From Gemmobacter megaterium (lineage in GTDB: Bacteria > Pseudomonadota > Alphaproteobacteria > Rhodobacterales > Rhodobacteraceae): 49,120 nt of DNA. Of this stretch, positions 38,042-46,332 are shown one piece after another. The stretch's first letter is position 1. Each line of letters starts with the position of its first letter. The notes beneath the pieces were generated by a model that was given only the letters and a program-made list of their open reading frames with translations, made no database searches and had not been told where the DNA came from. The stretch is taken from contig NZ_FTOT01000013.1 of NCBI RefSeq assembly GCF_900156815.1, positions 1 to 49,120 on the forward strand. Reading direction: 5' to 3'. The position numbers and the translations under genes were made by a program.

Positions 38042-40317
38042 TTGCCCACCCCGATTCTGGCTCGCCGCAAGAGCAGCGAATTGCCGATCACCGAGAGCGA
38101 GCTTGCGGTCATGGCGATGACGCCGATCATCGGATGCAGGAGGCCGAGCGCGGCGACAGGTATCGCCGCGAGATTGTAGAACCAGGCCCAGAAGAGGTTC
38201 TCAACGATCTTGCGGAACGTGGCTTTCGAAAGCTGGATTGCCTCGACCACCTTGGTCAGTTCGCCGGTGACCAGGGTGACATCGGCCGCCTCGATCGCCA
38301 CATCGGCGCCTGCGCCGATCGCGATGCCGACATTGGCCTGCTTGAGCGCCGGGGCATCGTTGATCCCGTCACCGACCATGGCGACCTTCTCGCCATGCTG
38401 GGCCTGCAATGCGCGGATCGCCTCGACCTTGCCCTCGGGCAGAACACCGGCCTTGACCTCGTCCAGACCCACCTGCGCCGCGACATGACGCGCGGTGCGC
38501 TCGTTGTCGCCGGTGACCATGACAACGTGGATGCCAAGCGCCTGCATCGCGGCGATGGCGGCCTTGGAGTCTTCCTTGATCGTGTCGGCCACCGCCACCA
38601 GCCCCGCCGGCCGGTCGCCGATCGCGACCAGCATCGCGGTCTTGCCCTCGGTCTCCAGTATGACCAGCCGGCTCTCCAGCGCCTCGGGTGGGATGCCAGC
38701 CTCGGTCAGCAGCCGTCGGCTTCCAACGCAAACCATGCCGCCCTCGACCTCGCCCTGAACCCCGCGCGCGGTGATGGATCGGAACTTCGCAACCTCCGGA
38801 ATGTCCAGCCCGCGTTCTCGCGCGCCCGCGACGATGGCCTGCGCAAGCGGGTGTTCGGACCCGGCCTCGACCGAGGCTGCAGAGCGCAGCACCTGTGCCT
38901 CGTCAAAGCCTTCCAGCGCGTGGACATCGGTCAGCGCGGGCTTGCCCTTGGTGACGGTGCCGGTCTTGTCGAGCACCACCACCTTGATGTCCTTCAGAGT
39001 CTGGATTGCCTCGCCCGAGCGGATCAGCACACCGCGCTCGGCCCCCATGCCGGAGCCCACCATCAAGGCCGTCGGCGTTGCCAGTCCCAGCGCGCAGGGA
39101 CAGGCAATGACCAGCACCGCGACGCCCGAAAGAACCCCCACCATCAACGGCGCAAGGTCCGGATTGACCCAGGGCAGGAACCCCGCCCCCCAGCCGAGCA
39201 CCGGCCGCAGGCTCTCACCGAGAACCAGCCACATGGCGAAGCTGGCAAGGCTGATGATGAGCACTGCCGGCACGAACTTGCCGGTCAACCAGTCGGCGAA
39301 CTCCTGGATCGGCACCTTCGATCCCTGTGCTTCCTCGACCAGCCGGATGACCTGCGCAAGGAAGGTATCGGCACCGACGCGCGTGGCGCGCACCCTCAAA
39401 AGCCCCTCCTTGTTGATCGTGGCGCCGATCACGGCATCGCCCGGGCCCTTTTCGACAGGCACGGATTCACCCGTGGCGATGGATTCGTCCAGATGGCTGT
39501 TGCCCTCCACGATCTCGCCATCGGTGGGCACCTTGGCACCGGGGCGCACCACCATCACATCGCCGGGCTGCAATTCGGCCACCGGTAGCTCGACCTCCTG
39601 ACCGTCGCGCAGCACCGAGGCGGTCTTGGCGCCCATGGTGATCAGCCGCTTGATCGCCTGGCTGGCGCGGCCCTTGGCGCGGGTTTCCAGATAGCGGCCC
39701 AGCAAGTGGAAAGTCATGATCGTCGCCGCCATCTCGATGAACGAGGTCATCGGATAGACGAAGCCGATCAACCCGATCAGATAGGGCGGCAGGCTGCCCA
39801 TCGAGATCAGGACGTCCATATTGGCGGTGCGGTTGGTCAGTGACCGCCAGGCCGAGACATGTGTGGCCCAGCCACCGCGCAGGAAGACGACCGGAAAGGC
39901 CAGCACCGCGACGATCAGCAGATACCCCGGGATCTTCGCCCAGAACATGTGCGGGACCATGATCAGCATGATCAGCGTGGCCGGAACGGCGGCAAAGACC
40001 AGCTGGTTCCAGGCCTGCGACAGGTAGCGATCTTCGGATGCGGCGGCTCCCGCTGGCGACCGGCCTTCCGCGGTTTCGATCGCATCGACCTCATAGCCAG
40101 CGCGCTCGACGGCGAGCCGCATCGCGGCGGCATCCACCTTGCCCGGATCGTGGGACACCTCGACACGGTGGCTGGCAATGCTTGTCCGAACCGCAGCTAC
40201 GCCAGTCAGACGGCTGAGCGAGGTCTTGACGATTCCGGCACAATGATCGCTGCCCATACCGGGCACAGTAAGGGTGACCGTTGCGCTGAGGGCGGGGGCT
40301 TTGGCTTGATCCGTCAT
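38038..40317 (-). CDS. Copper-type P-type ATPase with an atypical N-terminal metal domain
   Basis: 759 residues from ATG at 40315-40317. The N-terminal HMA fold is kept but the usual GMTCxxC is GMGSDHC (20-26), leaving one Cys with a His. Pump motifs are intact: TGES (ATGESVPVEK), ACPCALGLATP, DKTGTVT, GSEHPLAQAI and [18 protein letters not shown]. It is distinct from CopA at 30167-32638 and probably handles periplasmic-delivery copper or another soft metal such as Ag. It overlaps both neighbours by ATGA and so belongs to the operon downstream of the CuA/oxidase-like genes, as copper pumps for oxidase assembly (CtpA/CcoI types) often do. Confidence 0.92.
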   Translation of the reverse strand: MTDQAKAPALSATVTLTVPGMGSDHCAGIVKTSLSRLTGVAAVRTSIASHRVEVSHDPGKVDAAAMRLAVERAGYEVDAIETAEGRSPAGAAASEDRYLSQAWNQLVFAAVPATLIMLIMVPHMFWAKIPGYLLIVAVLAFPVVFLRGGWATHVSAWRSLTNRTANMDVLISMGSLPPYLIGLIGFVYPMTSFIEMAATIMTFHLLGRYLETRAKGRASQAIKRLITMGAKTASVLRDGQEVELPVAELQPGDVMVVRPGAKVPTDGEIVEGNSHLDESIATGESVPVEKGPGDAVIGATINKEGLLRVRATRVGADTFLAQVIRLVEEAQGSKVPIQEFADWLTGKFVPAVLIISLASFAMWLVLGESLRPVLGWGAGFLPWVNPDLAPLMVGVLSGVAVLVIACPCALGLATPTALMVGSGMGAERGVLIRSGEAIQTLKDIKVVVLDKTGTVTKGKPALTDVHALEGFDEAQVLRSAASVEAGSEHPLAQAIVAGARERGLDIPEVAKFRSITARGVQGEVEGGMVCVGSRRLLTEAGIPPEALESRLVILETEGKTAMLVAIGDRPAGLVAVADTIKEDSKAAIAAMQALGIHVVMVTGDNERTARHVAAQVGLDEVKAGVLPEGKVEAIRALQAQHGEKVAMVGDGINDAPALKQANVGIAIGAGADVAIEAADVTLVTGELTKVVEAIQLSKATFRKIVENLFWAWFYNLAAIPVAALGLLHPMIGVIAMTASSLSVIGNSLLLRRARIGVGK

Positions 40318-40511
40318 GGTCTGCCCTCCGCCTTGCGGTGGGCGGCAGATGCCGCCCGCAGCGCCAGCCCCAGTCCGAGGAACAGCGCCGCGCCGAAACC
40401 CCAGACCCAGGCATAGCCGATCATGCCCGACCAGGGCGCCAGCGCATAGGCCAGCGCCAGCACCGCCCAGACTGCGGCGACGGTGAAGATGAGCGTGATG
40501 TCGAATTTCAT
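40314..40511 (-). CDS. 65-residue membrane protein
   Basis: Start ATG after GGAAAAG; the stop overlaps the ATPase start (ATGA). Two membrane segments (about 5-27 and 31-52; LIFTVAAVWAVLALAYALAP, WGFGAALFLGLGLAL) and a basic C-terminus. It sits between the oxidase-like subunit I and the copper pump, where small oxidase assembly or subunit-IV-like proteins are found. Family not identified. Confidence 0.65.
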   Translation of the reverse strand: MKFDITLIFTVAAVWAVLALAYALAPWSGMIGYAWVWGFGAALFLGLGLALRAASAAHRKAEGRP

Positions 40512-40527
40512 GGTCTTTTCCTTTCAT

Positions 40528-42171
40528 TCAGTGGGCATGGCCGCCGCCCGCCGCCTCGATCGGCAGCGCGCGCATCAGCTCGAACCCGGCAGCGGTTGCG
40601 GCATACATGCCGATCACGATCACCAGCACGGCAAGCGGCCCGACCAGCGCGGCAGTCCCCGGTCGCGATGCGCAGGCCGCATCCCATTGCGGCAAGGAGG
40701 GCACCGTCGCGCGCCCGGGCAGCAAGGTCGCGCCAACCGAGAACGCGAAAGTGGCCAGAGCCAGGGCCATCAGCAGCCCGCCCCCCGCGACCCAGCCCAT
40801 CAGCGCGGGCCAGAGCGCGGGCGCGTCCCCGCCATAGCCGGCATCAATCACGCGCCGCGGCACACCCATGTAGCCCGCCGCCACCCCGGCCCCGCCAAAG
40901 GCCACAAGTCCCAAGGTCGCCAGATGCGGGGTGAAGCGCGCCAGCCCCGGCACGGCCAGACCGCGCCCGGTCAGCGCGGGCAGGATCAGTGCCAGTGCGG
41001 CCAGAAAACTCAGCGAAACCGTGCCGACGGTGAAGAAGTGGAAATAACCCGGCACGAAGAACGTATCCGACAGAAGCGGCGCCAGGCCCGCCTGGATCAG
41101 CACGAAGGCCAGCACGATCCCGAAGGCCATGTTGACCACTGCAAACCCCGCCGCCGCCATCGCTGGTTCCCGCCAGGGCAACGCCCGGATCCAGCCGAAC
41201 AGGCCCCGGCCACCGCGCGTGCGGGCATGCACCTCAAGCGAGGCGACGATGATCAGGAAGGCGGTCAGCGTCGGCACGCTGACAAAGAGCGACAGGAGCG
41301 AGCCGGCGATACGCACCGCGCCCGGCAGGTCGGGCTCCAGGAACATGTGGTAGAGCGAGGTCGGCGGCACGAAGACCAGGTAGGCAGCGAAGACGAGCTT
41401 GGAGAACCGTGCGCCGAAGACTGACTTCACACCGATCAGTTCCTGCATCAGCACATACCAGACGATGACCGTGGCCATCAGCGGCAGGTAATGCATGTTG
41501 TGAAAGACGATGTGCCAGTTGGTGCTGTGATTGGCGGGCATCCCGCCCAGCCCCAGCGCCCAGAGGAGCCCCGGCGCGAAGACATAGACCAGCGCAAAGC
41601 CCGTCACCATCAGGAACCCCGCCCAGGCGAAGAGCGCGAAGCCGACCGCCGAGAATTCCCCCGCCCGCCGCACCGCAGCCAGGAGCGTCGCCACCCCGGC
41701 CGCCGGCAGCGCGATCAACCCGAGCCCCAGCAGGATATAGCCGGCATTGAAGACGCCAAGCCGACCCAACTCGTATTCGGCAAGTTCGGGGTTGCCATTA
41801 TAGAGAAGCGGCGTGCCGCCCGAAATCGCGCCCAGCGATAGCGCCATGCCGCCCAGCATCAGCGCGAACCCGCCCCAGGCCAAGCCGCGTGCGGCAAGCC
41901 CCCGCCCGGCCTCAATCGCGGCAAGCGCCAGCAGGATGGCGCCTTGCACAAGATAGAGCCAGTAGAAGAATATCCCGACCCCGTGCAGGGTCAGAAGCTG
42001 GTAGCCCGTCTCAGGGATGAGGTCGATCCAGCCGGCACGCGCCAGCGCCACACCGGTGCCACCGCCGATACCGGTGAGGAGCGCGAGGATGGCCAGGCCA
42101 GAGAGCGCGATCAGCAACCTGCGGTCACCGGGAGAAAGACGGTCCAGCCGATCACGAAGCGAGGCGGTCAT
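40528..42171 (-). CDS. Heme-copper-oxidase-like subunit I (ba3/B-type) with altered active-site ligands
   Basis: 547 residues, about 13-14 membrane segments. Compared by eye with Thermus ba3 oxidase: H63 (TLHGVGIFF) and H378 (GYFHFF) match the low-spin heme ligands H72/H386; H224 and Y228 (FHNMHYLPL) match CuB H233 and Tyr237; Y274-H275 (SLYHMF) match H282-H283; Y376 matches heme a3 ligand H384. The spacings agree (161, 50 vs 49, 101, 2). So the low-spin site is intact, but one CuB His and the high-spin heme His are Tyr. Extra His at 215, 220 and 227 could stand in. It overlaps subunit II (ATGA). An ordinary O2-reducing role is doubtful; alternatives are an NO-reductase-like or a pure electron-transfer membrane protein. 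Confidence 0.82.
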   Translation of the reverse strand: MTASLRDRLDRLSPGDRRLLIALSGLAILALLTGIGGGTGVALARAGWIDLIPETGYQLLTLHGVGIFFYWLYLVQGAILLALAAIEAGRGLAARGLAWGGFALMLGGMALSLGAISGGTPLLYNGNPELAEYELGRLGVFNAGYILLGLGLIALPAAGVATLLAAVRRAGEFSAVGFALFAWAGFLMVTGFALVYVFAPGLLWALGLGGMPANHSTNWHIVFHNMHYLPLMATVIVWYVLMQELIGVKSVFGARFSKLVFAAYLVFVPPTSLYHMFLEPDLPGAVRIAGSLLSLFVSVPTLTAFLIIVASLEVHARTRGGRGLFGWIRALPWREPAMAAAGFAVVNMAFGIVLAFVLIQAGLAPLLSDTFFVPGYFHFFTVGTVSLSFLAALALILPALTGRGLAVPGLARFTPHLATLGLVAFGGAGVAAGYMGVPRRVIDAGYGGDAPALWPALMGWVAGGGLLMALALATFAFSVGATLLPGRATVPSLPQWDAACASRPGTAALVGPLAVLVIVIGMYAATAAGFELMRALPIEAAGGGHAH

Positions 42172-42911
42172 GCCGCACCCCCTTCCGTCACGCTGAGGCG
42201 CGCCTGCATCACGTCATGGGCTGCGCCGCAATAGTAGGTGCAATAGATCAGGAACTCGCCCGGCCGGTGCAGGGTGATGTCGGTCTCGACCAGTTGCCCC
42301 GGTCGCAGCCGGATCATCCGCCCGCCGCGGCCGAAATGGATCGAGGCTCCGTGTGACACATCGGTTGCCATCATGCGAAACCTGTAGGCTTGATGCGTTT
42401 CAAGCCGCAGATGTGCGGGCTCGAAGAAGAACTGGCCGGCCTGCAGCCAGATGTCGAAAGGCGCGCTCGGGTCGTGGCGATGCGCGTCCGTAACGGGCTG
42501 GGGGGCATGCGCTGCCGCACCATGGCCGCCGTGGTCACCGTGGCCGCCATGACCAACATGCCCCGTCCCAGCATGATCCGCCGTCTGGTCTTCATGCGCG
42601 TCCTCGGCCATGGCGGAGCCTGAAACGTCAGGATGACGCGGCCGCACGCTGCCGTCAGCCTCGCCGAAGCGGGCAACAAAGTCCTGCACCTGCGCCTCGA
42701 ACTCCTGGCGTGTCAGCGACTGGCCCTCGGGCGCCGAATGGGCCGCATGATCATCATGGCCCCCTGCGTCCTCGGCATGCGTTTCGCCAAAGAGCGCCAA
42801 CGGGCCGGGCGCTGCGCCATAGCCGACCCAGAGGGCATAAAGTGCCGTGCCGCCGAAGCCGGTCGCCGCGATAAAGCCGCACCTGGTGGTTAAATGGGAA
42901 GTGTCGTGCAT
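42168..42911 (-). CDS. CuA-type oxidase subunit II with a His-rich insert
   Basis: 247 residues with one N-terminal membrane anchor (about 12-32). A long periplasmic insert (about 44-145) is unusually rich in His, Gly and Ala (HAEDAGGHDDHAAH; HVGHGGHGDHGGHG). The C-terminal cupredoxin domain aligns with ba3 subunit II: DVSHG supplies the first His and CTYYCGAAHDVM supplies C-x3-C-x3-H-x2-M, so all CuA ligands are present. It should accept electrons from a periplasmic donor and pass them to subunit I. The His-rich insert could collect copper. First gene of the minus-strand operon. Confidence 0.9.
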   Translation of the reverse strand: MHDTSHLTTRCGFIAATGFGGTALYALWVGYGAAPGPLALFGETHAEDAGGHDDHAAHSAPEGQSLTRQEFEAQVQDFVARFGEADGSVRPRHPDVSGSAMAEDAHEDQTADHAGTGHVGHGGHGDHGGHGAAAHAPQPVTDAHRHDPSAPFDIWLQAGQFFFEPAHLRLETHQAYRFRMMATDVSHGASIHFGRGGRMIRLRPGQLVETDITLHRPGEFLIYCTYYCGAAHDVMQARLSVTEGGAA

Positions 42912-43150
42912 TGATGGAAACCTTCATCGCTGAGGGTTCCGGGTATCGCGGCAGCGTGGAATCCTGATCTCGGGCTGGGCTGCCTGCGTCACCGGAACGG
43001 CATTGCCGGACCGCAAGGGGCCTCACTGCACGCAGTGAACCGGAATGCGGTCGCTTTGCTCACGAAGCAGGTCGAGGTGCCGGATAGGCTCTACTGCCCG
43101 CTCGTGCGGCAGGAGCGCGATGCAACGCGACCGTGCTCCTGTCAGACCGT
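42912..43150. other. Gap upstream of the CuA/oxidase-like operon
   Basis: 239 bases that should hold the operon promoter (minus strand). No CueR-type box with a 19-base spacer was seen. A short minus-strand frame ending at about 43025 reads like a protein tail (LLPHERAVEPIRHLDLLREQ) but has no start and is not recognised. Confidence 0.45.
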
Positions 43151-43537
43151 TCAGGCAGATTTCGGAGGGCGTCCGGCCGGATCCGAGGTCAAACCCGCAG
43201 GCAGGACGATCAGGCGCGGGTCAGGACGTGCCTCAGGCGACAAGGTTGGCGCGATTGTTCCCGCTGTCGAAGTCGCACAGGCAACGCAATGTCCGGAAGT
43301 TGAGCAAGCACCGGCTGCATGCCCGGGATCCGCATCGTCACAGCACTCCGGGCTACCAGACGCGACATCGGACAAGGCTGTCGTCAGACCATGATCGGAA
43401 TGATGCTGGACGGGATGGGCATCTGCCATATAGATCGTCGCAAGTCCGAGGGACAGCAGGATCAACGACACCATGAACCAACGCAGCCAGCGCCAGCTCC
43501 ATGCCCCCGTCTCGCTGTTGATCCGAACCCCTGTCAT
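43151..43537 (-). CDS. Cys/His-rich exported hypothetical protein
   Basis: 128 residues from ATG at 43535-43537. A membrane signal or anchor (RWFMVSLILLSLGLATIYMA) precedes HPVQHHSDHG and a Cys-rich block, ECCDDADPGHAAGACSTSG then HCVACA, which looks like a metal-binding site. It ends in RPPKSA. The layout (hydrophobic start, CC-x-D, C-x-x-C, RPPK end) parallels the divergent protein at 43782-44156, so the two may be distant paralogues. A perfect FNR-type box lies 55 bases upstream. Confidence 0.6.
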   Translation of the reverse strand: MTGVRINSETGAWSWRWLRWFMVSLILLSLGLATIYMADAHPVQHHSDHGLTTALSDVASGSPECCDDADPGHAAGACSTSGHCVACATSTAGTIAPTLSPEARPDPRLIVLPAGLTSDPAGRPPKSA

Positions 43538-43592
43538 GCTGTCTCGTCCGAAAGTATGATCGCCCAGTACACCTCCCCGGCCTGGTCTTGCC

Positions 43593-43606
43593 TTGATCAA
43601 GATCAA
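43593..43606. promoter_or_regulatory. FNR/FnrL-type binding box
   Basis: TTGAT-CAAG-ATCAA, an exact match to the TTGAT-N4-ATCAA consensus. It lies in the divergent region, 55 bases upstream of the minus-strand gene and 175 bases before the plus-strand gene. For the minus-strand gene, activation at -41.5 would give a leader of about 20 bases. Confidence 0.65.
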
Positions 43607-43781
43607 ACGCGCTGATTTCGCGGTCCCGATACGGACGGCCCTTCAATTTGCCATAAGGGCATGGCCTGCCTGCGAAGGGGCTGGCTGCAGCGCTTGCCAG
43701 CCAGCGGGGTTCACGCTCTTGTTGAAGCTGAGACAAGCATCCCTGCTGGACGGAGCAAGGGCACGCGCTTATCGTCGTCCT

Positions 43782-44156
43782 ATGAACGATCATTGTACGT
43801 ACAGTTTCTGGCGGCCCTGGATCGCGGCAATCTTCGTCGCGATGTTGGTTTTTGCGCCGATCCTGCAGGGTCATGCCCTGGCAGCGCATCCGAATAACTT
43901 CGACGTTCAACTGCAACAAGAACATGCCGACACGCAGCGCGCAAACTGCTGTGTTGATGGCGAGAACCCGGACCACGCTCTGGATGCTGAGTGCAGCTCT
44001 TGCATCCTCCCTTGTATGTCAACGCTGCATTCGCTGCTACCGGACCCGACCTCGATAACGGTCTTCGCGTCCGTGCCTTACCTCCTCTCCGGCGGACAAA
44101 TCATGGGCGGTCTTGCGGCCGCACCCGATCTGAGACCTCCCAAAACGCGCTCCTGA
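43782..44156 (+). CDS. Cys-rich exported hypothetical protein
   Basis: 124 residues from ATG at 43782. Signal peptide around PWIAAIFVAMLVFAPILQGH with cleavage near ALAAHP. The mature part has NCCVDGENPDHALDAECSSC and ILPCMS, five Cys that could bind metal, and ends in DLRPPKTRS. It is followed after 73 bases by the multicopper oxidase gene on the same strand. Similar small Cys-rich proteins precede copper genes in this group, but I know no assigned function. Confidence 0.6.
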   Translation: MNDHCTYSFWRPWIAAIFVAMLVFAPILQGHALAAHPNNFDVQLQQEHADTQRANCCVDGENPDHALDAECSSCILPCMSTLHSLLPDPTSITVFASVPYLLSGGQIMGGLAAAPDLRPPKTRS

Positions 44157-44229
44157 AACATCGCCCTCCGGTCGCATGGCCGGGACAAGTGATCGCCGAC
44201 AAATCCGTCGGCAAACAGGAGCTTATCTG

Positions 44230-45741
44230 ATGACCACTCGTTACACCCGTCGCCGGTTCATGGCGACAAGTGCTGCCTCGATGGCCGCGCTCTCGCTGCC
44301 TACCGTTTTGCGCGCGCAGACCGCAGCACCCCAGCACCTGCTTCGCGCCGCCAGCCGTGTGCTGGACATCGGCGGTCGGGCCGCGAACGTCTTCGGGCTG
44401 GAAAACGCCCGGGGCGGGCAGGGGCTGATCCTCGATCCCGGCGAGCGGTTCAGCGTCCGGCTGGAAAACGCGCTCGATATCGAGACGATGATCCACTGGC
44501 ACGGGCAGATCCCGCCCAATGATCAGGATGGCGTGCCCGACGCCCCCATGCCCGCCCTGCGGCCGGGCGAGGCGCGGGACTATGACTTTGCGCCGCTGGC
44601 GGGCACTCACTGGATGCACAGCCACATGCCCGTTCAGGAAATGCAGCTGCTCGCCGCGCCGCTCATCGTCCGCTCAGACGAAGATCTCGCTGAGGACCGG
44701 CAAGAGGTCGTCCTGATCCTGCAGGATTTCTCCTTCGCATCTCCCGATGAGCTGATGGCGAATATTGATCACGGGCCGGGGCATGGTGCCATGGATCATG
44801 GTGCGATGGATCACGGGGCCATGGATCACGGCGCGATGGGTGGCGGCATGATGAGCCGGATGATGGGGGGTGATCACGGCGGCATGGCCGGAATGAATGG
44901 CATGGAGATGGATCTCAACGATATCGACTTCGATGCCTATCTGGCCAACGACAGAACGCTCGCCGACCCCGAAATCGTCAGCGTCGAGCGGGGCGGCCGG
45001 GTCAAGCTGCGCATCATCAACGCAGCCTCGGCAACCGTGTTCTGGATCGATACGGGCGGTATTGAAGGGCGTCTGGTGGCTGTGGACGGCCATGCCGTCG
45101 AGCCGCTCTCCGGCCGTCGGTTCGGCTTTGCGATGGGACAGCGGCTGGATATCGAACTCGATCTGCCCGCAGCGGAAGGCGCCTGGCCGATCCTGGCCCT
45201 GCGCGAGGGCGAGCGCGAGCGGACCGGGATCATCCTTGCCACCCCGGCAGGGCAGATCTCAAAGATCGCCGAACTGGGAGACGAAGCCGCGCCGGCCTTT
45301 GACTACGACCTCGCACAGGAAGCCAGCCTGCGCGCGCGGGCTTCGCTGCCGCAGCGCGCTGCGGCGCGCCGCGAAATGGTCATGCTGGACGGCACCATGT
45401 CCCCCTATCGCTGGACGATCAACGACCGCACCTGGGGTGGCCACGCCCCCATCCATGTGCGGTCGGGCGAACGCGTCGAGCTGATGTTCCACAACATGTC
45501 GATGATGGCCCATCCGATGCATCTGCACGGGCATGTGTTTCAGGTCCTGGGCGTCGGTGGCCGGAACATCGGCCCGCCTAGGCGGATCAATGGCGCGGTG
45601 CGCGACACGGTACATATCCCGCCGATGTCGATGGTCACCATCGCCTTCGATGCGGGCGAGGCGGCGCGCTGGATGCTGCACTGCCACCACATGCCACATC
45701 TTATCACGGGCATGATGACCGAACTGGTCGTCTCGGTCTGA
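44230..45741 (+). CDS. Tat-exported multicopper oxidase (CopA/CueO type)
   Basis: 503 residues from ATG after AGGAG. Tat signal YTRRRFMATSAASMAALSLP. Three cupredoxin domains with all copper motifs: HWHG (89-92), HSH (130-132), HPMHLHGH and the C-terminal HCHHMPHLITGMM (type 1 and trinuclear ligands, axial Met). A Met/His insert (HGAMD repeated, then GGGMMSRMMGGDHGGMAGMN, about 178-220) lies between domains 1 and 2, as in cuprous oxidases. It oxidises Cu(I) to Cu(II) in the periplasm with O2. First of a tight plus-strand run with a cytochrome c directly downstream. Confidence 0.93.
   Translation: MTTRYTRRRFMATSAASMAALSLPTVLRAQTAAPQHLLRAASRVLDIGGRAANVFGLENARGGQGLILDPGERFSVRLENALDIETMIHWHGQIPPNDQDGVPDAPMPALRPGEARDYDFAPLAGTHWMHSHMPVQEMQLLAAPLIVRSDEDLAEDRQEVVLILQDFSFASPDELMANIDHGPGHGAMDHGAMDHGAMDHGAMGGGMMSRMMGGDHGGMAGMNGMEMDLNDIDFDAYLANDRTLADPEIVSVERGGRVKLRIINAASATVFWIDTGGIEGRLVAVDGHAVEPLSGRRFGFAMGQRLDIELDLPAAEGAWPILALREGERERTGIILATPAGQISKIAELGDEAAPAFDYDLAQEASLRARASLPQRAAARREMVMLDGTMSPYRWTINDRTWGGHAPIHVRSGERVELMFHNMSMMAHPMHLHGHVFQVLGVGGRNIGPPRRINGAVRDTVHIPPMSMVTIAFDAGEAARWMLHCHHMPHLITGMMTELVVSV
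44782..44838 (+). repeat. 15-base tandem repeat coding HGAMD units
   Basis: Nearly four units of CATGGTGCCATGGAT-type sequence with third-base variation, encoding [19 protein letters not shown] in the multicopper oxidase. Repeat number may vary between strains and change copper binding. Confidence 0.8.
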
Positions 45742-45819
45742 GCCTTGCCATGGACCTCCGCCTCCGGTGCCTCGGAACCAGACCGATGCACCGGGGGCGC
45801 TCTGGAATGGAAAACCGGA

Positions 45820-46275
45820 ATGAACCCGACCAGCCTGGGCCTTGTCATCGCCATCGCCATTGCCGTCGCCGGCGTCTGGACCCTGTCGCGCGAACGCGCC
45901 CCACCTCCGACTACGGTCGCGGGCCTGCCCGATCTGCCCGCCGATCTCGTTCCACCCCCGATGGTCGAGGTCGTCCTTCCCGCCAGCTTCACCCCGACCG
46001 AGGTCATGGGCGAACGCGCCTTCACGACCTTTTGCGCGGCGTGTCATGGGTCGAATGCAGCAGGCCGCGAAGGTATCGCCCCGCCGCTCGTGCACCGCAT
46101 CTATCACCCGGCGCATCACTCCGATGAAGCCTTCCACATTGCTGCTCGGCATGGCGTTCGCGCGCATCACTGGCGGTTTGGCAATATGCCCCCGATCGAG
46201 GGTGTCACTCGCGCTGAGGTGACCACCATAATTGCCTTTGTCCGTGCGCTTCAGCGCGCGAACGGGATCGAGTGA
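45820..46275 (+). CDS. Membrane-anchored c-type cytochrome
   Basis: 151 residues from ATG at 45820. An uncleaved N-terminal anchor (LGLVIAIAIAVAGVWTL) and a Pro-rich linker precede one heme domain: CAACH (72-76), IAPPLVHRIYHPAHHSDEAF, and an axial Met in FGNMPPIEGVT. The His cluster HPAHH and ARHGVRAHH is unusual and may bind copper. It lies 78 bases after the multicopper oxidase, so it may exchange electrons with that enzyme or with the CuA subunit. Confidence 0.88.
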   Translation: MNPTSLGLVIAIAIAVAGVWTLSRERAPPPTTVAGLPDLPADLVPPPMVEVVLPASFTPTEVMGERAFTTFCAACHGSNAAGREGIAPPLVHRIYHPAHHSDEAFHIAARHGVRAHHWRFGNMPPIEGVTRAEVTTIIAFVRALQRANGIE

Positions 46276-46332
46276 CAACGGAAGCAACGCTTGCTCGATC
46301 AAACAGCAGCTACATCACATAGGAGAAGCAAA

